64,000 nt of DNA from CAJQPP01 sp963793465 (GCA_963793465.1 CAWCAJ010000012.1:434001-498000), one strand, 5' to 3'; counted from the first letter of the stretch, positions 27,581 to 37,142 are shown. Made by a program: numbers and translations. The notes: generated by a model from the letters alone, not told the origin.

Positions 27581-28900
27581 CTAGGGTTGGGCGGCCGACC
27601 GGGAATTCCATTGCGTTCGGAGATGCTCGACCGCTTTCATCAGTGGCAAATCAATGCTCAGCCAGGACGGTTGATCCGGTTGCAACCGCTGCTGGCCGTT
27701 TTCCAGGATTCCCTGATCCCTTTTATTTCGCGCGACGCCGATCTCCCGCAGCTGTTCTTCGCTGATCGCTACCTGCAGACCCGGGTCCGGAGAAACTCCA
27801 TATTGCGTGGGGTCGTCCAGAGGCAATACGGTACGGTCGATGTTTTTGCCGGAAGGCCGCCAGTAGCTGGCCGTCGTGAGTCGCAACACACTGCGGTTCT
27901 TTTCCAGGGTGATCAGATCCTGAACGGTACCCTTGCCCCAGGTCTGATTGCCCACCACCGCGGCCCGCGCATGATCTTGCAAACAGGCAGCGACGATTTC
28001 GGAGGCGCTGGCCGAAAACTCGTTGACGATGACCACCAGCGGCAGCCGGGTATCCAGTTCAGTCTTGCTGGTAGCGTAGTGACGGTCCACGACATTGCCT
28101 GCGCGGTCCCGGATTTGAACAATCAGGACTTCGCGGCCGATGAACATGTCGCTGATTTCCACTGCGGCATCGAGCAGGCCCCCCGGGTTGAATCGCAAAT
28201 CCAGAATCAGCCCGTCGACCTGCCCGTTGAGCGATTGGACAGCCTCCCGCAATTCCTCCGTCGATCGCTTACCGAATTGCAACAGTCGGATATAGCCGAT
28301 GCGGGGCTCGTCCTCCAAAACAAAATTCCAGCTGCCGTCCGCATTCCGCGTATCACCATAAATGGAGGGTACGGGAATGGCGTCCCGCTGTACCAGCACG
28401 TTGATCGGCTCTGGCAAATCCGCCCGTCTCACCAGCAGACGCACCGGTTGTCCTTTGGGTCCTCGAATCAACTGGATCGCCTGCGGTCGCGTCAAACCAG
28501 CAGTGGATTGGCCGTCGATTTCCAGAATCAGATCACCGACCTGCATTCCCGCTTGATAGGCTGGGGTGCCAGGAATCGGACTGATCACGCGGATGGCGTT
28601 TTGCTCCAGGTCGCGATCGACCTCCATGCCCACACCCACAAACTCCTGATTCAGGTCATCATCGAAGGACTGGAACTCCTTTTCGGAAATAAAGCTGGAA
28701 TTGGGATCCAGGTTGCCCAACATGCCATTCATGGCGGCATCGAAAAGATCCCGTTTCGACAACTCCACCAAGGCCTCGGTTTGCACAATCTGCAGTGCTT
28801 CGCTAAAGATGCTGGCGTAGCGGTTCTTGACGGTGATGGAGTAGCAACTCAACGACACCAATGTGGCCAGACCGATGAAGATGATGTTTCGGGTAGGCAT
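27581..28900 (-). CDS. Carboxy-terminal processing protease (S41, PDZ)
   Basis: The enzyme should cleave the C-termini of envelope proteins. An N-terminal membrane anchor (NIIFIGLATLVSLSCYS) is followed by a PDZ domain at about residues 90-160 (GVGMEVDRDLEQNAIRVISP). The S41 core has LILDLRFNPGG, the catalytic Ser298 in FSASASEI and the Lys323 in WGKGTVQ, exactly 25 residues apart as in the family. The product from ATG at 28898-28900 is 439 residues. An upstream in-frame start would add 15 residues, but these include a 15-bp tandem duplication (KSRE-like in another frame) and are less convincing. The catalytic machinery is complete, in contrast to what can be seen of the truncated S41 protein at the window start. 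Confidence 0.92.
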   Translation of the reverse strand: MPTRNIIFIGLATLVSLSCYSITVKNRYASIFSEALQIVQTEALVELSKRDLFDAAMNGMLGNLDPNSSFISEKEFQSFDDDLNQEFVGVGMEVDRDLEQNAIRVISPIPGTPAYQAGMQVGDLILEIDGQSTAGLTRPQAIQLIRGPKGQPVRLLVRRADLPEPINVLVQRDAIPVPSIYGDTRNADGSWNFVLEDEPRIGYIRLLQFGKRSTEELREAVQSLNGQVDGLILDLRFNPGGLLDAAVEISDMFIGREVLIVQIRDRAGNVVDRHYATSKTELDTRLPLVVIVNEFSASASEIVAACLQDHARAAVVGNQTWGKGTVQDLITLEKNRSVLRLTTASYWRPSGKNIDRTVLPLDDPTQYGVSPDPGLQVAISEEQLREIGVARNKRDQGILENGQQRLQPDQPSWLSIDLPLMKAVEHLRTQWNSRSAAQP

Positions 28901-29219
28901 GGGCAGGATGGGTCGCCAAAAGTCGGGAACAAAAGTCGGGAACAAAAGTGGCTAACGCGACCGATAGCGAGACAGCGCTGCTGCAGGCAAGGCAAGCCAA
29001 GCCAGACTTTCCTGTTCACCCCGGCAAAACCCGGCAAAACCCAGGGGACGCATCCGCTCCACGGCACTCTGCCTGCCAATCCGCTTTGACCAATGCTCTC
29101 TGATTGATTCGCTCTGATCGATTCGCTCTGATCACGGATCTCCGATTATCCTACCGAAAGCAGGGCGCAAAAAAAATGCCGCGTCCCCAAGAACGCGGCA
29201 TCGGATCTCTGTGAGAAGA
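28901..29219. other. Spacer with short tandem duplications and a terminator
   Basis: This 319-nt space holds several short direct duplications: about 13 bp around AAAAGTCGGGAAC (28916-28945), a GGCAAAACCC doublet near 29022-29042, and about 16 bp around GATTCGCTCTGATC (29105-29133). The terminator of the VWA gene lies at 29169-29201. No gene is apparent. Confidence 0.6.
29169..29201 (-). terminator. Rho-independent terminator of the VWA gene
   Basis: A perfect 9-bp stem (29176-29184 with 29193-29201) with an eight-base loop is followed on the minus strand by eight T. It begins about 19 nt after the stop of the VWA gene. Confidence 0.93.
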
Positions 29220-32200
29220 TTAACCGGAGCCAGCACCGCCCGCACCTGCACCACCCGCACCGCCGGCACCTGCACCGCCGACGCCACCGGCGCCACCGGC
29301 GCCACCGCCGATGCCTCCGGCACCTCCGCCACCGCCGATAAAGGAGAAGGTCGAAACTTCCGTAATGTCGCTGAACAACTGGAAGGGCGTCGACACGACC
29401 ACATACAAGCGATCGGCTGTCGTAGCCTGAGCGGTCATCCCGGTCCCCACGAAGAATTGTGAAATCACGGGCTGAAAACCGACCTGGCCCTGCAGTCCGT
29501 TCCGTTGCCGCTCAATGGCCTGACGGCCCTCAGGGCTATTGGACACATGATAACGGGACGCTGCCGAACCCCGAAAGGAAGCCAGGTGCTTGGTCATTTC
29601 GTCGCGATCCACGACAAATGCCGTCCGCGAAGCCGCTTCGATAGCTGCCGGGTTGAGTTTTTCCGTGCGTCGGCCCTTGTCCAACTGAAACACGACAATG
29701 GCACCCACGTCATCCATCTGTACCTGTCGCTTCATACTGGTTTCTTCAGCGGATCGAAAGTTGCGGAAGACTTCCACGGTCACTTTGCCGGTGGGAACTT
29801 CACCCCAGACCCGACGTACCGCAATGCGATAGTCACCACTGAATCCTTTGGGAACCACGTAGTATTCGGATACCTGTCCGGACTCGTCGGGTCGGGATGC
29901 CTTATCACCCAGCATGATCCCACCGCAAACGGTTCGTGTTTGCTCCCGAGAACAAATCGTTCCGCCGGGTTCTTCCACATACAGGTCCAAATCTGCGTCC
30001 CCGGACCACGTGACTTTGACGATGCAATCACGGTGCAAAGCCTTGGCCAGGTCAGCTTCAAATTGCTTCAATTCTTGCGTATTGCCAGCTCGCTGCAGAT
30101 CGACCTTGATGGCCTCTGCTGTCAAAAATGCGTTTTTCAGCTCCGCTGGGTAATCGGGCCATTCCTGCGACAGGATACCCAGAGTAGCCCAGCGAATGCC
30201 ATCAGCGTCGTCAATCCGTTTGGCAGCCCGCATGGCCAAGGCATAGGGTTCATGGCGGGAGGGATGATTCTCGGCGACCACCTTCAGTAACTTCAAGGCC
30301 CGCTTTTCCATGCCGTTACGGGTCATGAAAAGGGCGGCTTGCATCAGCTCATCGGGGTTGTCGCTGAAGTCGACGGCCGACATCACCGTCCGCTCGATTT
30401 CATCCGCTGAGGCGCCCGAAATCTGCATTGCCAACATGATGGCCTGGTACATCCAGTCCTGTTGCTGACGATTCTTCAGACAGCCCTCGATAACCGCAAC
30501 GACTTCATCAGCCTTTTTTTGTTTCATCAACACACGCACGGTTTCCCGCACGTCTGCCGGTCGGGCATGGTACTTGGCAAAATACTCACTCCAGGCTTTG
30601 TGGACCGACTCGCCCTCCGCCGGCTGCACCGAAAGAGCAACGGCTTTGGCATCGTCCGGCTTGCGAGAACCGAGTTCCAACTCGTCTTCGATGTGGAAAA
30701 CACCGCCACCCAGACCGCCACCACCCATGCCGCCGCCCATGCCACCACCCATGCCGCCGCCCATGCCACCACCCATGCCGCCGCCCATGCCGCCGCCCAT
30801 GCCGCCGCCGAAACCGCCGCCACCCACATTTCGGGGTGCCACCAGGTCACCGACGTTGTAAATCACGATGGGCATGTTCTCCACGTCCAAAGCAGCGTCT
30901 TCCGAAACGATTTTCATCACTTCGTCCTTGATCACGTAGGTACACTGATAGTCGCCCAGAATGATCCGCAGGGCAGATCGCAGGGAGACGTTTTCCAGCT
31001 TACGCGTGATCAGGGTTTCCTCATCCAGATTGTTGTCAGCCGCCGACTCGTCCAGCACAATCTGCACCTTGTAATCACTGGCGATTTCCGCCAACACATC
31101 TTCGAACCGGGTTTCGAAATAGTCCATGCGTGCGTTTTTTCCCAGAGCTTCCAGGATCACCTGGTCACGCTTGTTCTCGTAGAAGGCCATGTTTTGCCAC
31201 TTCTTGCGAAGTTCTTTTTTGGCAATCCACTCGTCGGCATCCGGGAACACCATCGGCGGATTTCCGGAGAATGCGATCGCCGACTTCTCAACCTCGTACA
31301 GGGTGTCCAGGAAATTACGGTTCTTCAGCTCTCGAATCTCCCAGTATTTGTCCCAGTTGGCTTTCATGATCGAGAATTCTTCGGCGGCCGCCGTGTGGGG
31401 AGAATCCGGTTTGATGGCGGAAGCTTCGTTGATCACGGTCAAAGCCCCGTCATAATTCCGCTCGTCCATCAACGAGTTGAACTGGTCGAAATAGGTGGCA
31501 ACTTTTTCTTCCCGGTCTTCAAAGGCCTGAATCAGGTCGTTGCGGACCTGGGCCACCGAACGCTCCCGCTCGGCCAAAGCCAATGCCGCATCAAATTCCT
31601 GCTTCCGCACGTTGGCTTGCCGCAGGGCGGAACGCATGCTGTTTTCCATTTCCTGGCGGACTGATGGCTCCAGGTCCGGTGCCCGCATGATTGTGTCCAA
31701 CATGGCCTTCAAACGATCGATGCCCTGATCCGGCTTGGTGCTCATCAGGCCGCGAGCGATTCGCAATTCATTGTTCATGTAGCTGCGGAGCCTCTGCTCC
31801 GAGGCCATGGTTTGCTGATTGATATCATCCAGGTAGTCCGGAGCACCGGCTTGTTCGCGAAGAAACTGTTGATCATCAAAGTCTTGATCCACCAGATCCA
31901 AACCCTGGCTGGGAGGCGTTGCCATGGCGGGTTCCACCACAGGGTCCTGCAAATCCAGCTCCAGCTCTGGCTCTTCCGTTCCCGGAGGCGGGCTGGTTTC
32001 TTCCTGGACTCGGGAGCTGCTGGCATTCAATACGGAAGCACCCAATTGAGTGATTTGATGGGACGATGCCATGATCACCCGTGCCATTTCCCGCAGTCCG
32101 GCCGAACCGACGGTAGCCAGTGTGGAACCCCCGTTTTCCCGGGCCAATTCCAGCAACGAGGGCAGGAAATCGAATTCCTTATCCGATGTCTCGGCACTGA

Positions 32201-33110
32201 CGGGCCAAGAAAACTGTTGCTCCTGACCATTCACAATACCGCTGATCGCAACTTCAAACTGGCCTCGCTCCGAAAGCGATCCAATGAGAATCGTGTCTCG
32301 ATCCGAACGCAGCGGCGGTACAACCGCTGGAAACATCTCGGTCATCTGGTGCGGTTTCTGAATCTGAGTGGGCCAAAACACACTTCCCCGCACCGTCGCC
32401 ACCAAACCGGCTGCGGCCTGGTCACAGGAACCAATGTCGTCGGTGTCGACAAACACATTGCCCCCGGTGTGATTGGCCAAGGCCGCCAGCAATTCCACAT
32501 CCCGCTCGGGGCCAATGGCAAAACTGGAAAGCGAGATCTGATTGGCAACCAATTCTCGCACGATGGACTGAAAACGATCCGACGCCATCAACACACTGCG
32601 ACTGACACCATCACCGATGTAAATCGCGTTCTTGTTCTGGCCGCTATGCCCCAACAACTCCACTGTCTTCTGCAACATGGATTCGATATCGGTCGAACCC
32701 AGAGGCACTCGTTCCTCCAGACGCTCCAACGCCACCAGCATCTGCGAACTGTCCGCCGCCACGAATCCATCCGTCAAGGGGACCGGATCAATATCCACCG
32801 CAAACAGCTGAACGCGATCCTGAGGATCCAGTCCGTTCAGCACCGACTTCAGGGCCTTGATGGAGTGGTCGCGAAACAGGGCCGATTGACTGGCCGAGGT
32901 ATCGACAAAGATCACCACCTGACCGGGCACGCTGGGACCGACTTTCAGATCGGGGGTCAACGACAACGCGAATGAGGTCTCGCCGGTCGACGAATCAAAG
33001 GTCGCCAGTCGGGCATTCTCGGTATGGGTTGAGGCAGTGGCGGTTGAGACCAACGCGATTGCAAGTGATAAAGTCAACTGAAACCGCCAGAATCGGCTGC
33101 ATTTCGACAT
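29220..33110 (-). CDS. Exported von Willebrand A protein with secretin-N-like and glycine-rich regions (1296 aa)
   Basis: A signal peptide (LTLSLAIALVSTATAS) is followed by a VWA domain with a metal-ion adhesion site DTSAS (Asp70, Ser72, Ser74) and GSTDIESML. The middle is helical and repeat-like, with coiled-coil character at about residues 430-640. A segment around EDVLAEIASDYKVQIVLDES with TRKLENVSLRSALRIILGDY matches the short N-terminal domain of secretins/TonB receptors (STN). A low-complexity GGGM tract follows (bases 30722-30812), then a helical region, then a YfaP/DUF2135-like strand pair (TWSGDADLDLYVEEPGG). The C-terminus is pure Gly/Ala. Such VWA-STN fusions are known in planctomycetes, but their function is not. 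An envelope scaffold or adhesin is an inference. Confidence 0.82.
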   Translation of the reverse strand: MSKCSRFWRFQLTLSLAIALVSTATASTHTENARLATFDSSTGETSFALSLTPDLKVGPSVPGQVVIFVDTSASQSALFRDHSIKALKSVLNGLDPQDRVQLFAVDIDPVPLTDGFVAADSSQMLVALERLEERVPLGSTDIESMLQKTVELLGHSGQNKNAIYIGDGVSRSVLMASDRFQSIVRELVANQISLSSFAIGPERDVELLAALANHTGGNVFVDTDDIGSCDQAAAGLVATVRGSVFWPTQIQKPHQMTEMFPAVVPPLRSDRDTILIGSLSERGQFEVAISGIVNGQEQQFSWPVSAETSDKEFDFLPSLLELARENGGSTLATVGSAGLREMARVIMASSHQITQLGASVLNASSSRVQEETSPPPGTEEPELELDLQDPVVEPAMATPPSQGLDLVDQDFDDQQFLREQAGAPDYLDDINQQTMASEQRLRSYMNNELRIARGLMSTKPDQGIDRLKAMLDTIMRAPDLEPSVRQEMENSMRSALRQANVRKQEFDAALALAERERSVAQVRNDLIQAFEDREEKVATYFDQFNSLMDERNYDGALTVINEASAIKPDSPHTAAAEEFSIMKANWDKYWEIRELKNRNFLDTLYEVEKSAIAFSGNPPMVFPDADEWIAKKELRKKWQNMAFYENKRDQVILEALGKNARMDYFETRFEDVLAEIASDYKVQIVLDESAADNNLDEETLITRKLENVSLRSALRIILGDYQCTYVIKDEVMKIVSEDAALDVENMPIVIYNVGDLVAPRNVGGGGFGGGMGGGMGGGMGGGMGGGMGGGMGGGMGGGGLGGGVFHIEDELELGSRKPDDAKAVALSVQPAEGESVHKAWSEYFAKYHARPADVRETVRVLMKQKKADEVVAVIEGCLKNRQQQDWMYQAIMLAMQISGASADEIERTVMSAVDFSDNPDELMQAALFMTRNGMEKRALKLLKVVAENHPSRHEPYALAMRAAKRIDDADGIRWATLGILSQEWPDYPAELKNAFLTAEAIKVDLQRAGNTQELKQFEADLAKALHRDCIVKVTWSGDADLDLYVEEPGGTICSREQTRTVCGGIMLGDKASRPDESGQVSEYYVVPKGFSGDYRIAVRRVWGEVPTGKVTVEVFRNFRSAEETSMKRQVQMDDVGAIVVFQLDKGRRTEKLNPAAIEAASRTAFVVDRDEMTKHLASFRGSAASRYHVSNSPEGRQAIERQRNGLQGQVGFQPVISQFFVGTGMTAQATTADRLYVVVSTPFQLFSDITEVSTFSFIGGGGGAGGIGGGAGGAGGVGGAGAGGAGGAGAGGAGSG
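30722..30812 (-). repeat. 12-bp in-frame tandem repeat (Gly-Gly-Gly-Met)
   Basis: About seven copies of a 12-bp unit (CCCATGCCnCCn on the plus strand) encode GGGM repeats inside the VWA protein. The period is a multiple of three, so copy number can change without loss of frame. Confidence 0.85.
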
Positions 33111-33744
33111 ATCGGAACTCCACTTGGGAAAAACTAATCTGGAGGCCTTGCCAAGCGCAAAGGCCCCGCCCTGCCTTACTTATTTTTGGAAATCGGCATA
33201 AATCACGCCGTTCACGTACATTCTATTTTGGTGGATTTATAAACGCTACCGAAAAAACCACGATTTTGACCGTCGTGACACGCAAATCCATAGCTTTTTG
33301 ACTGATACACACGGTCCAGCCGATTTCGGCAACTCACTGTCTAACACTCTCAAGCAAAAGCTGTGCCTTCGCTGCCAATTGCCAGAAACCGGTTTTCCCG
33401 GTTTCCCGCTCGTCCCCCGCAATCGTCAAAACCGATCCCATGCCAACCAAAATCGGCGTTTCCGGGTCCCGAAAAACAAAGGGCCCTTCGAAAGGAATTT
33501 TCAGATCATTTCACCGGTCAGTTAGTCCGTGACTTCAGCCAGTAGCGAAATCGCACAGCTTGTCTTGAAATCAAACAACTTCCCGCACTCCACTGCCGAA
33601 CGGCTCAGGTTCCCTATCCCGAATGTTGCTCGCCGGCCCATACCGACCTTGCCACGCCCGAATACCGTGAGGCCGACAGCCCGACTGGCCCCCTGTTGGC
33701 CCTCTGTTGGCCCCTTTGTGAGGCCGACAGGCCCCACAGGCGGT
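33111..33744. other. Intergenic spacer upstream of the VWA gene
   Basis: This 634-nt stretch separates two minus-strand genes. It contains a 13-bp direct repeat, GTGAGGCCGACAG, at 33667-33679 and 33718-33730, flanking copies of CTGTTGGCCC. The AT-rich part at 33180-33260 is the likely promoter region of the VWA gene, but no boxes can be assigned with confidence. Confidence 0.5.
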
Positions 33745-34773
33745 CTATTGCCAGAGGCTGCGACTTTCCCAAAGCTGCTTCCCGTCGCCTGGTGACCAAA
33801 TCCAGGGATCGACCTGCTGCAGGAAGGGCATCACCCGTCCGGCAGTCTCGCCAGACGCGGCCATTTCTTTCATCGGTTCCCAAGCCTGAAAGATCGATTT
33901 GATAATGGCCTTCGCGGATTGAATCAGCGATCGCGGAGAGATATAGGGAACAGGCAATTTCTTCTGGTAGCCGATCGTCATCGCTGGTACGGCGGATGGG
34001 CGAGTTGGGGCGGACGAATCGATAACGTCCTGGGCCAAACTGGGAGGCAGATAATCCTCAATCAACAGGTCCTGTCGCACATTGCCGGATTCCCGATTCG
34101 CACCTTCCATGATCTCGATTTCGATATTGGGGCCGCTGGGTCGTTGCAACACGTTCGTCGGCCGAACAACCCAGAGCGTGGCATGACCCCATTTTGGAGA
34201 CGCCGCAGACAGCGTGCCGGGGGAGTATTTGGAAATCGGAGCATGGAATCCGGCCGCGGCAGCCGTCACGGACTTGTAAAACTCCGTTTCCGCAGCTTGC
34301 GCGATGGAGGTTTGCGTCCAGGCCGCGTCCATCAAGCGGTTCGCCCAACCCGTGACTGCCCGACTCGCACCCAGCCAACTCTCATGGAAACTGGCCTGAG
34401 GGGAGTTTTGAAACACCGGGATCTGAATGTGGCAAACCGTGCCTTCATTCAGAGCCGACCAATCCGCCACGGCCTCGGGCAAACGTTCCGACTGGTGCAT
34501 CAAGAGGACGGCAACATTGGACTCGGTCACGGTAGCGCGATCGATTTGCAAGGCGGCTCCACTGAGCTTGGCGATGACCGTTTTCTCACGAAACGGATTT
34601 TGATTCAGGTTGGCGGGTACCTGCCGCGCTACACGGATGTTCTGTTGTTTCTGCCCAAACCCATAACGGGCAGCGTTCAGGCCGTCTTTGGCCATGCTAT
34701 TGGTTGGAGTCCCTGCCAACGCGATCGCAACAAGTGCTACAAAGGCGATCAATCGCTTGTATGACACGGTCAT
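33745..34773 (-). CDS. Exported hypothetical protein (342 aa)
   Basis: The family is not recognised. From ATG at 34771-34773 the protein starts with a clear signal peptide (YKRLIAFVALVAIALAGTPTNSMA). The mature part contains a block with FHESWLGASRAVTGWANRLM, a region rich in Pro and Ser, and an amphipathic helix (SLIQSAKAIIKSIFQAW) near residue 285. It ends in an aromatic-rich tail (QVDPWIWSPGDGKQLWESRS). No catalytic motif is visible. It is divergent from the HtrA gene across a 298-nt region, so a shared regulatory region is possible. Periplasmic location is the only property that can be inferred. Confidence 0.65.
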   Translation of the reverse strand: MTVSYKRLIAFVALVAIALAGTPTNSMAKDGLNAARYGFGQKQQNIRVARQVPANLNQNPFREKTVIAKLSGAALQIDRATVTESNVAVLLMHQSERLPEAVADWSALNEGTVCHIQIPVFQNSPQASFHESWLGASRAVTGWANRLMDAAWTQTSIAQAAETEFYKSVTAAAAGFHAPISKYSPGTLSAASPKWGHATLWVVRPTNVLQRPSGPNIEIEIMEGANRESGNVRQDLLIEDYLPPSLAQDVIDSSAPTRPSAVPAMTIGYQKKLPVPYISPRSLIQSAKAIIKSIFQAWEPMKEMAASGETAGRVMPFLQQVDPWIWSPGDGKQLWESRSLWQ

Positions 34774-35071
34774 TATGACTATCCCCCCGGACGTATTTCC
34801 CCATATGAAAGAGCAAAGCCAGCCTAATAGCCTGCCCTGGTATGACACTGCCTATTTGGTATCGGAGTTTGACGATTTCCGCTTTTGGACAATGCAGGAA
34901 AAATAGCAAACGGGCAGGTGAGTCTGCTTGTTTCAACGAACAGAAAAGCAGGGCAATCTGTGAGGATTATGGGGAGTTCCTGGTAGGGGCCGTCCTGCAT
35001 TTTCACTGCCACGAATTTCCCTAAAATGGAGAGCACCCGTTATTTGGTTAGGTTTTGGGAGACAACTGGAG
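34774..35071. other. Divergent promoter region (hypothetical protein / HtrA)
   Basis: These 298 nt lie between two divergently transcribed envelope genes and should contain both promoters. The region is AT-richer than its flanks. No confident -35/-10 pair or operator palindrome was identified. Confidence 0.4.
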
Positions 35072-36178
35072 ATGCATTGGGATATCTGGAAACTCACTGG
35101 GATCTGTGTCTGTTCCTGGCTCTGCGGTGGAATCAGTCCGCTAAACGGTCAGGAGGGAATTGCTCCGCGGACAAATGCTTACACGTCGGACGAGCAGGTC
35201 AATATTCGCGTCTATGAAAAAGGAAATCGCAGTGTCGTGAATATTCGCACTGAGTTCGAAGGCGTGGATCCATTTTTTCGCATGGTCACGGGGGAGGGCT
35301 CAGGCAGTGGCTGGATCTACGACAAGAGTGGCCATATCGTCACCAACTATCACGTGATTGAGGAAAGCGCCCGCATCAAAGTGACGCTGTACGACGGAGA
35401 GACGGCCACCGCGCGGGTGGTCGGCTCGGATCCCCAGAATGACATCGCGGTGTTGAAAATCGAGGTGCCCACGGAATCCCTGATTCCGCTGCAACTGGGC
35501 GATTCTTCCAACCTGAAAGTTGGCCAGAAAGCGTTGGCGATTGGTAACCCGTTTGGCTTGGAACGGACATTGACGGTCGGTATCGTGTCCAGCCTGAACC
35601 GGTCGTTAGAGTCCAAAACGCAGCGGGGTCGCCTGATTAACTCCGTGATCCAGGTAGATGCCGCCTTGAACCAGGGCAATTCGGGTGGCCCCCTGTTCGA
35701 CAGCCAGGCCAACCTGATTGGCATGAATACGGCGATTGCCAGCGCCGGAGACAATGCCACCGCCCAAAATAGCGGTGTCGGGTTTGCCGTTCCCGTAAAT
35801 ACCATCCAGCGGGTGGTTCCCGAACTGATTCAAAACGGACGGGTGATCCGCGCCTCCGCTGGAATCTACAATGTCATGCAAACCCGCCGCGGGCTGATGA
35901 TTGTGCTGCTGGAGCCCCGCGGCCCCGCGGAACGGGCCGGGTTGCGTGGTCAGCTGACGGCTGTCTTGAGACAATACCGTGGCAGCATTGTGCTGGCCGG
36001 CTTCCGGGAAAACGATACTCTCGCCGATTTTATTCAAGCCGTGAATGGAGTTGCCGTGGATTCATGGGATAAGATGCAGGACGAGATTGAAAAGCACAAA
36101 CCGGGAGACGCCATTCAGTTTTCTGTCCTCCGCGGTCGCCAGACCATCGATGTGGTCGTTCGCCTGGTGGAAGAGTAA
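35072..36178 (+). CDS. HtrA/DegP-type serine protease with one PDZ domain
   Basis: This 368-residue trypsin-fold protease should degrade or refold damaged envelope proteins. The catalytic triad is complete: His94 in VTNYHVIEES, Asp124 in PQNDIAVLKI and Ser204 in NQGNSGGPLFD. The N-terminus (ICVCSWLCGGISPLNGQ) is hydrophobic and looks like a signal or anchor. A single C-terminal PDZ domain spans about residues 265-365, interrupted by an unusual insert (TAVLRQYRGSIVLAGFRE). The loop GSGWIYDKSGHIVTN is typical. ispD begins 28 nt after its stop on the same strand, so the two are likely co-transcribed, although the functional link is unclear. Confidence 0.93.
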   Translation: MHWDIWKLTGICVCSWLCGGISPLNGQEGIAPRTNAYTSDEQVNIRVYEKGNRSVVNIRTEFEGVDPFFRMVTGEGSGSGWIYDKSGHIVTNYHVIEESARIKVTLYDGETATARVVGSDPQNDIAVLKIEVPTESLIPLQLGDSSNLKVGQKALAIGNPFGLERTLTVGIVSSLNRSLESKTQRGRLINSVIQVDAALNQGNSGGPLFDSQANLIGMNTAIASAGDNATAQNSGVGFAVPVNTIQRVVPELIQNGRVIRASAGIYNVMQTRRGLMIVLLEPRGPAERAGLRGQLTAVLRQYRGSIVLAGFRENDTLADFIQAVNGVAVDSWDKMQDEIEKHKPGDAIQFSVLRGRQTIDVVVRLVEE

Positions 36179-36206
36179 AGTCCGTTTTTCGAGAGGTGCC
36201 CAGGCC

Positions 36207-36944
36207 ATGAGCAAGGTTTCCGTGATTATCGCAGCGGCGGGCAAAAGCACTCGTTTTCGCGACAAACATTACAAAAAGCCCTTCATTCGCCTGGACCAAA
36301 AGGCCGTATGGCTCTATTCGGCCGAGCGTTTCCTGAATCGGGGCGACGTTTGCCAAGTCATCCTGGTGATCGCTGCGGAAGATCGCGATGAATTCATGTC
36401 GCTGTTCGGACCCAACATCGCTATCATGGGGGTGGAAGTCGTGACCGGCGGCGCCGAACGAGCGGATTCGGTCGCCAACGCTCTGGCCAAAGTCTCCGAG
36501 CAGGCCGACCTGGTCGCGGTGCACGATGCCGCCCGGCCATGCGTGGGGGATGAGGATATTGAAGCGGTGTTCTCCATGGCCAGAAAGACGGGTGCGGCCA
36601 TTCTGGCCACCCCGGTGACCAGCACCCTGAAACTGGCCCGCCAGGGCCAGATCGTGGAAACCCTGCCTCGAACCAACAAGTGGTTGGGGCAGACGCCGCA
36701 AGTCTTTCGCCGCACCGATCTGATCAACGCATTCAAGAATCGCGGCAGCTTCCAACCGACCGACGAAGCAGAATTGATGGAACGCGCCGGCATTCCCGTC
36801 AGCCTGGTGGAAGGCTCCAGCCTGAACCTGAAAATCACCACCAAGGACGATCTGAGGCTGGCTCGCGCTATTCTCAAATCCGCTCCGGCACCCAAGCTGG
36901 ATGCCCCGGCTCATCCCTTCGCCGACGGTGACCTTTGGCGGTGA
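36207..36944 (+). CDS. ispD: 2-C-methyl-D-erythritol 4-phosphate cytidylyltransferase
   Basis: IspD couples CTP to methylerythritol phosphate in the non-mevalonate isoprenoid pathway. The 245-residue protein has the nucleotide-binding start VIIAAAGKSTRF, the KKP lysines, GGAERADSVANAL, VHDAARPCVGDED and GQTPQVFRR. A GAGAGG sits about 10 nt before ATG 36207. The last codons (GDGDLWR then stop) are made by the first unit of a 13-bp tandem array, so the natural C-terminus was probably altered or extended by the repeat. No other MEP-pathway gene is in the window. It is probably transcribed with the HtrA gene upstream. Confidence 0.94.
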   Translation: MSKVSVIIAAAGKSTRFRDKHYKKPFIRLDQKAVWLYSAERFLNRGDVCQVILVIAAEDRDEFMSLFGPNIAIMGVEVVTGGAERADSVANALAKVSEQADLVAVHDAARPCVGDEDIEAVFSMARKTGAAILATPVTSTLKLARQGQIVETLPRTNKWLGQTPQVFRRTDLINAFKNRGSFQPTDEAELMERAGIPVSLVEGSSLNLKITTKDDLRLARAILKSAPAPKLDAPAHPFADGDLWR

Positions 36945-37056
36945 CCTTTGGCGGTGATCTTTGGCGGTGATCTTTGGCGGTGATCTTTGGCGGTGATCTT
37001 TGGCGGTGATCTTTGGCGGTGATCTTTGGCGGTGAACTGTGGTGGTGAACTTCGGC
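36927..37056 (+). repeat. 13-bp tandem repeat array across the ispD stop codon
   Basis: Ten units begin every 13 bases, starting with GGTGAcCTTTGGC. The first two carry ACC, the next six are identical (GGTGATCTTTGGC), and the last two are diverged. The ispD stop TGA (36942-36944) lies in the second unit. The array fills most of the convergent spacer to the DUF819 gene. Confidence 0.95.
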
Positions 37057-37142
37057 AGTCCTCGCGCAGCTGGAATGGCAGTCCATCTGATCGGGCCACA
37101 CCTTCGCTTCGTCCGCTGGCTTCGTCCGTTCGCTCCGTCCGC

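Noticed and set aside
27368..29089. Long plus-strand open frame (573 codons) opposite the C-terminal protease
   Set aside because: It is antisense to a gene with a full catalytic motif set, shows His/Gln/Arg-rich shadow composition and has no family resemblance.
36927..37056. CRISPR-like array
   Set aside because: The units are 13 bp and contiguous, with no spacers and no cas genes nearby.
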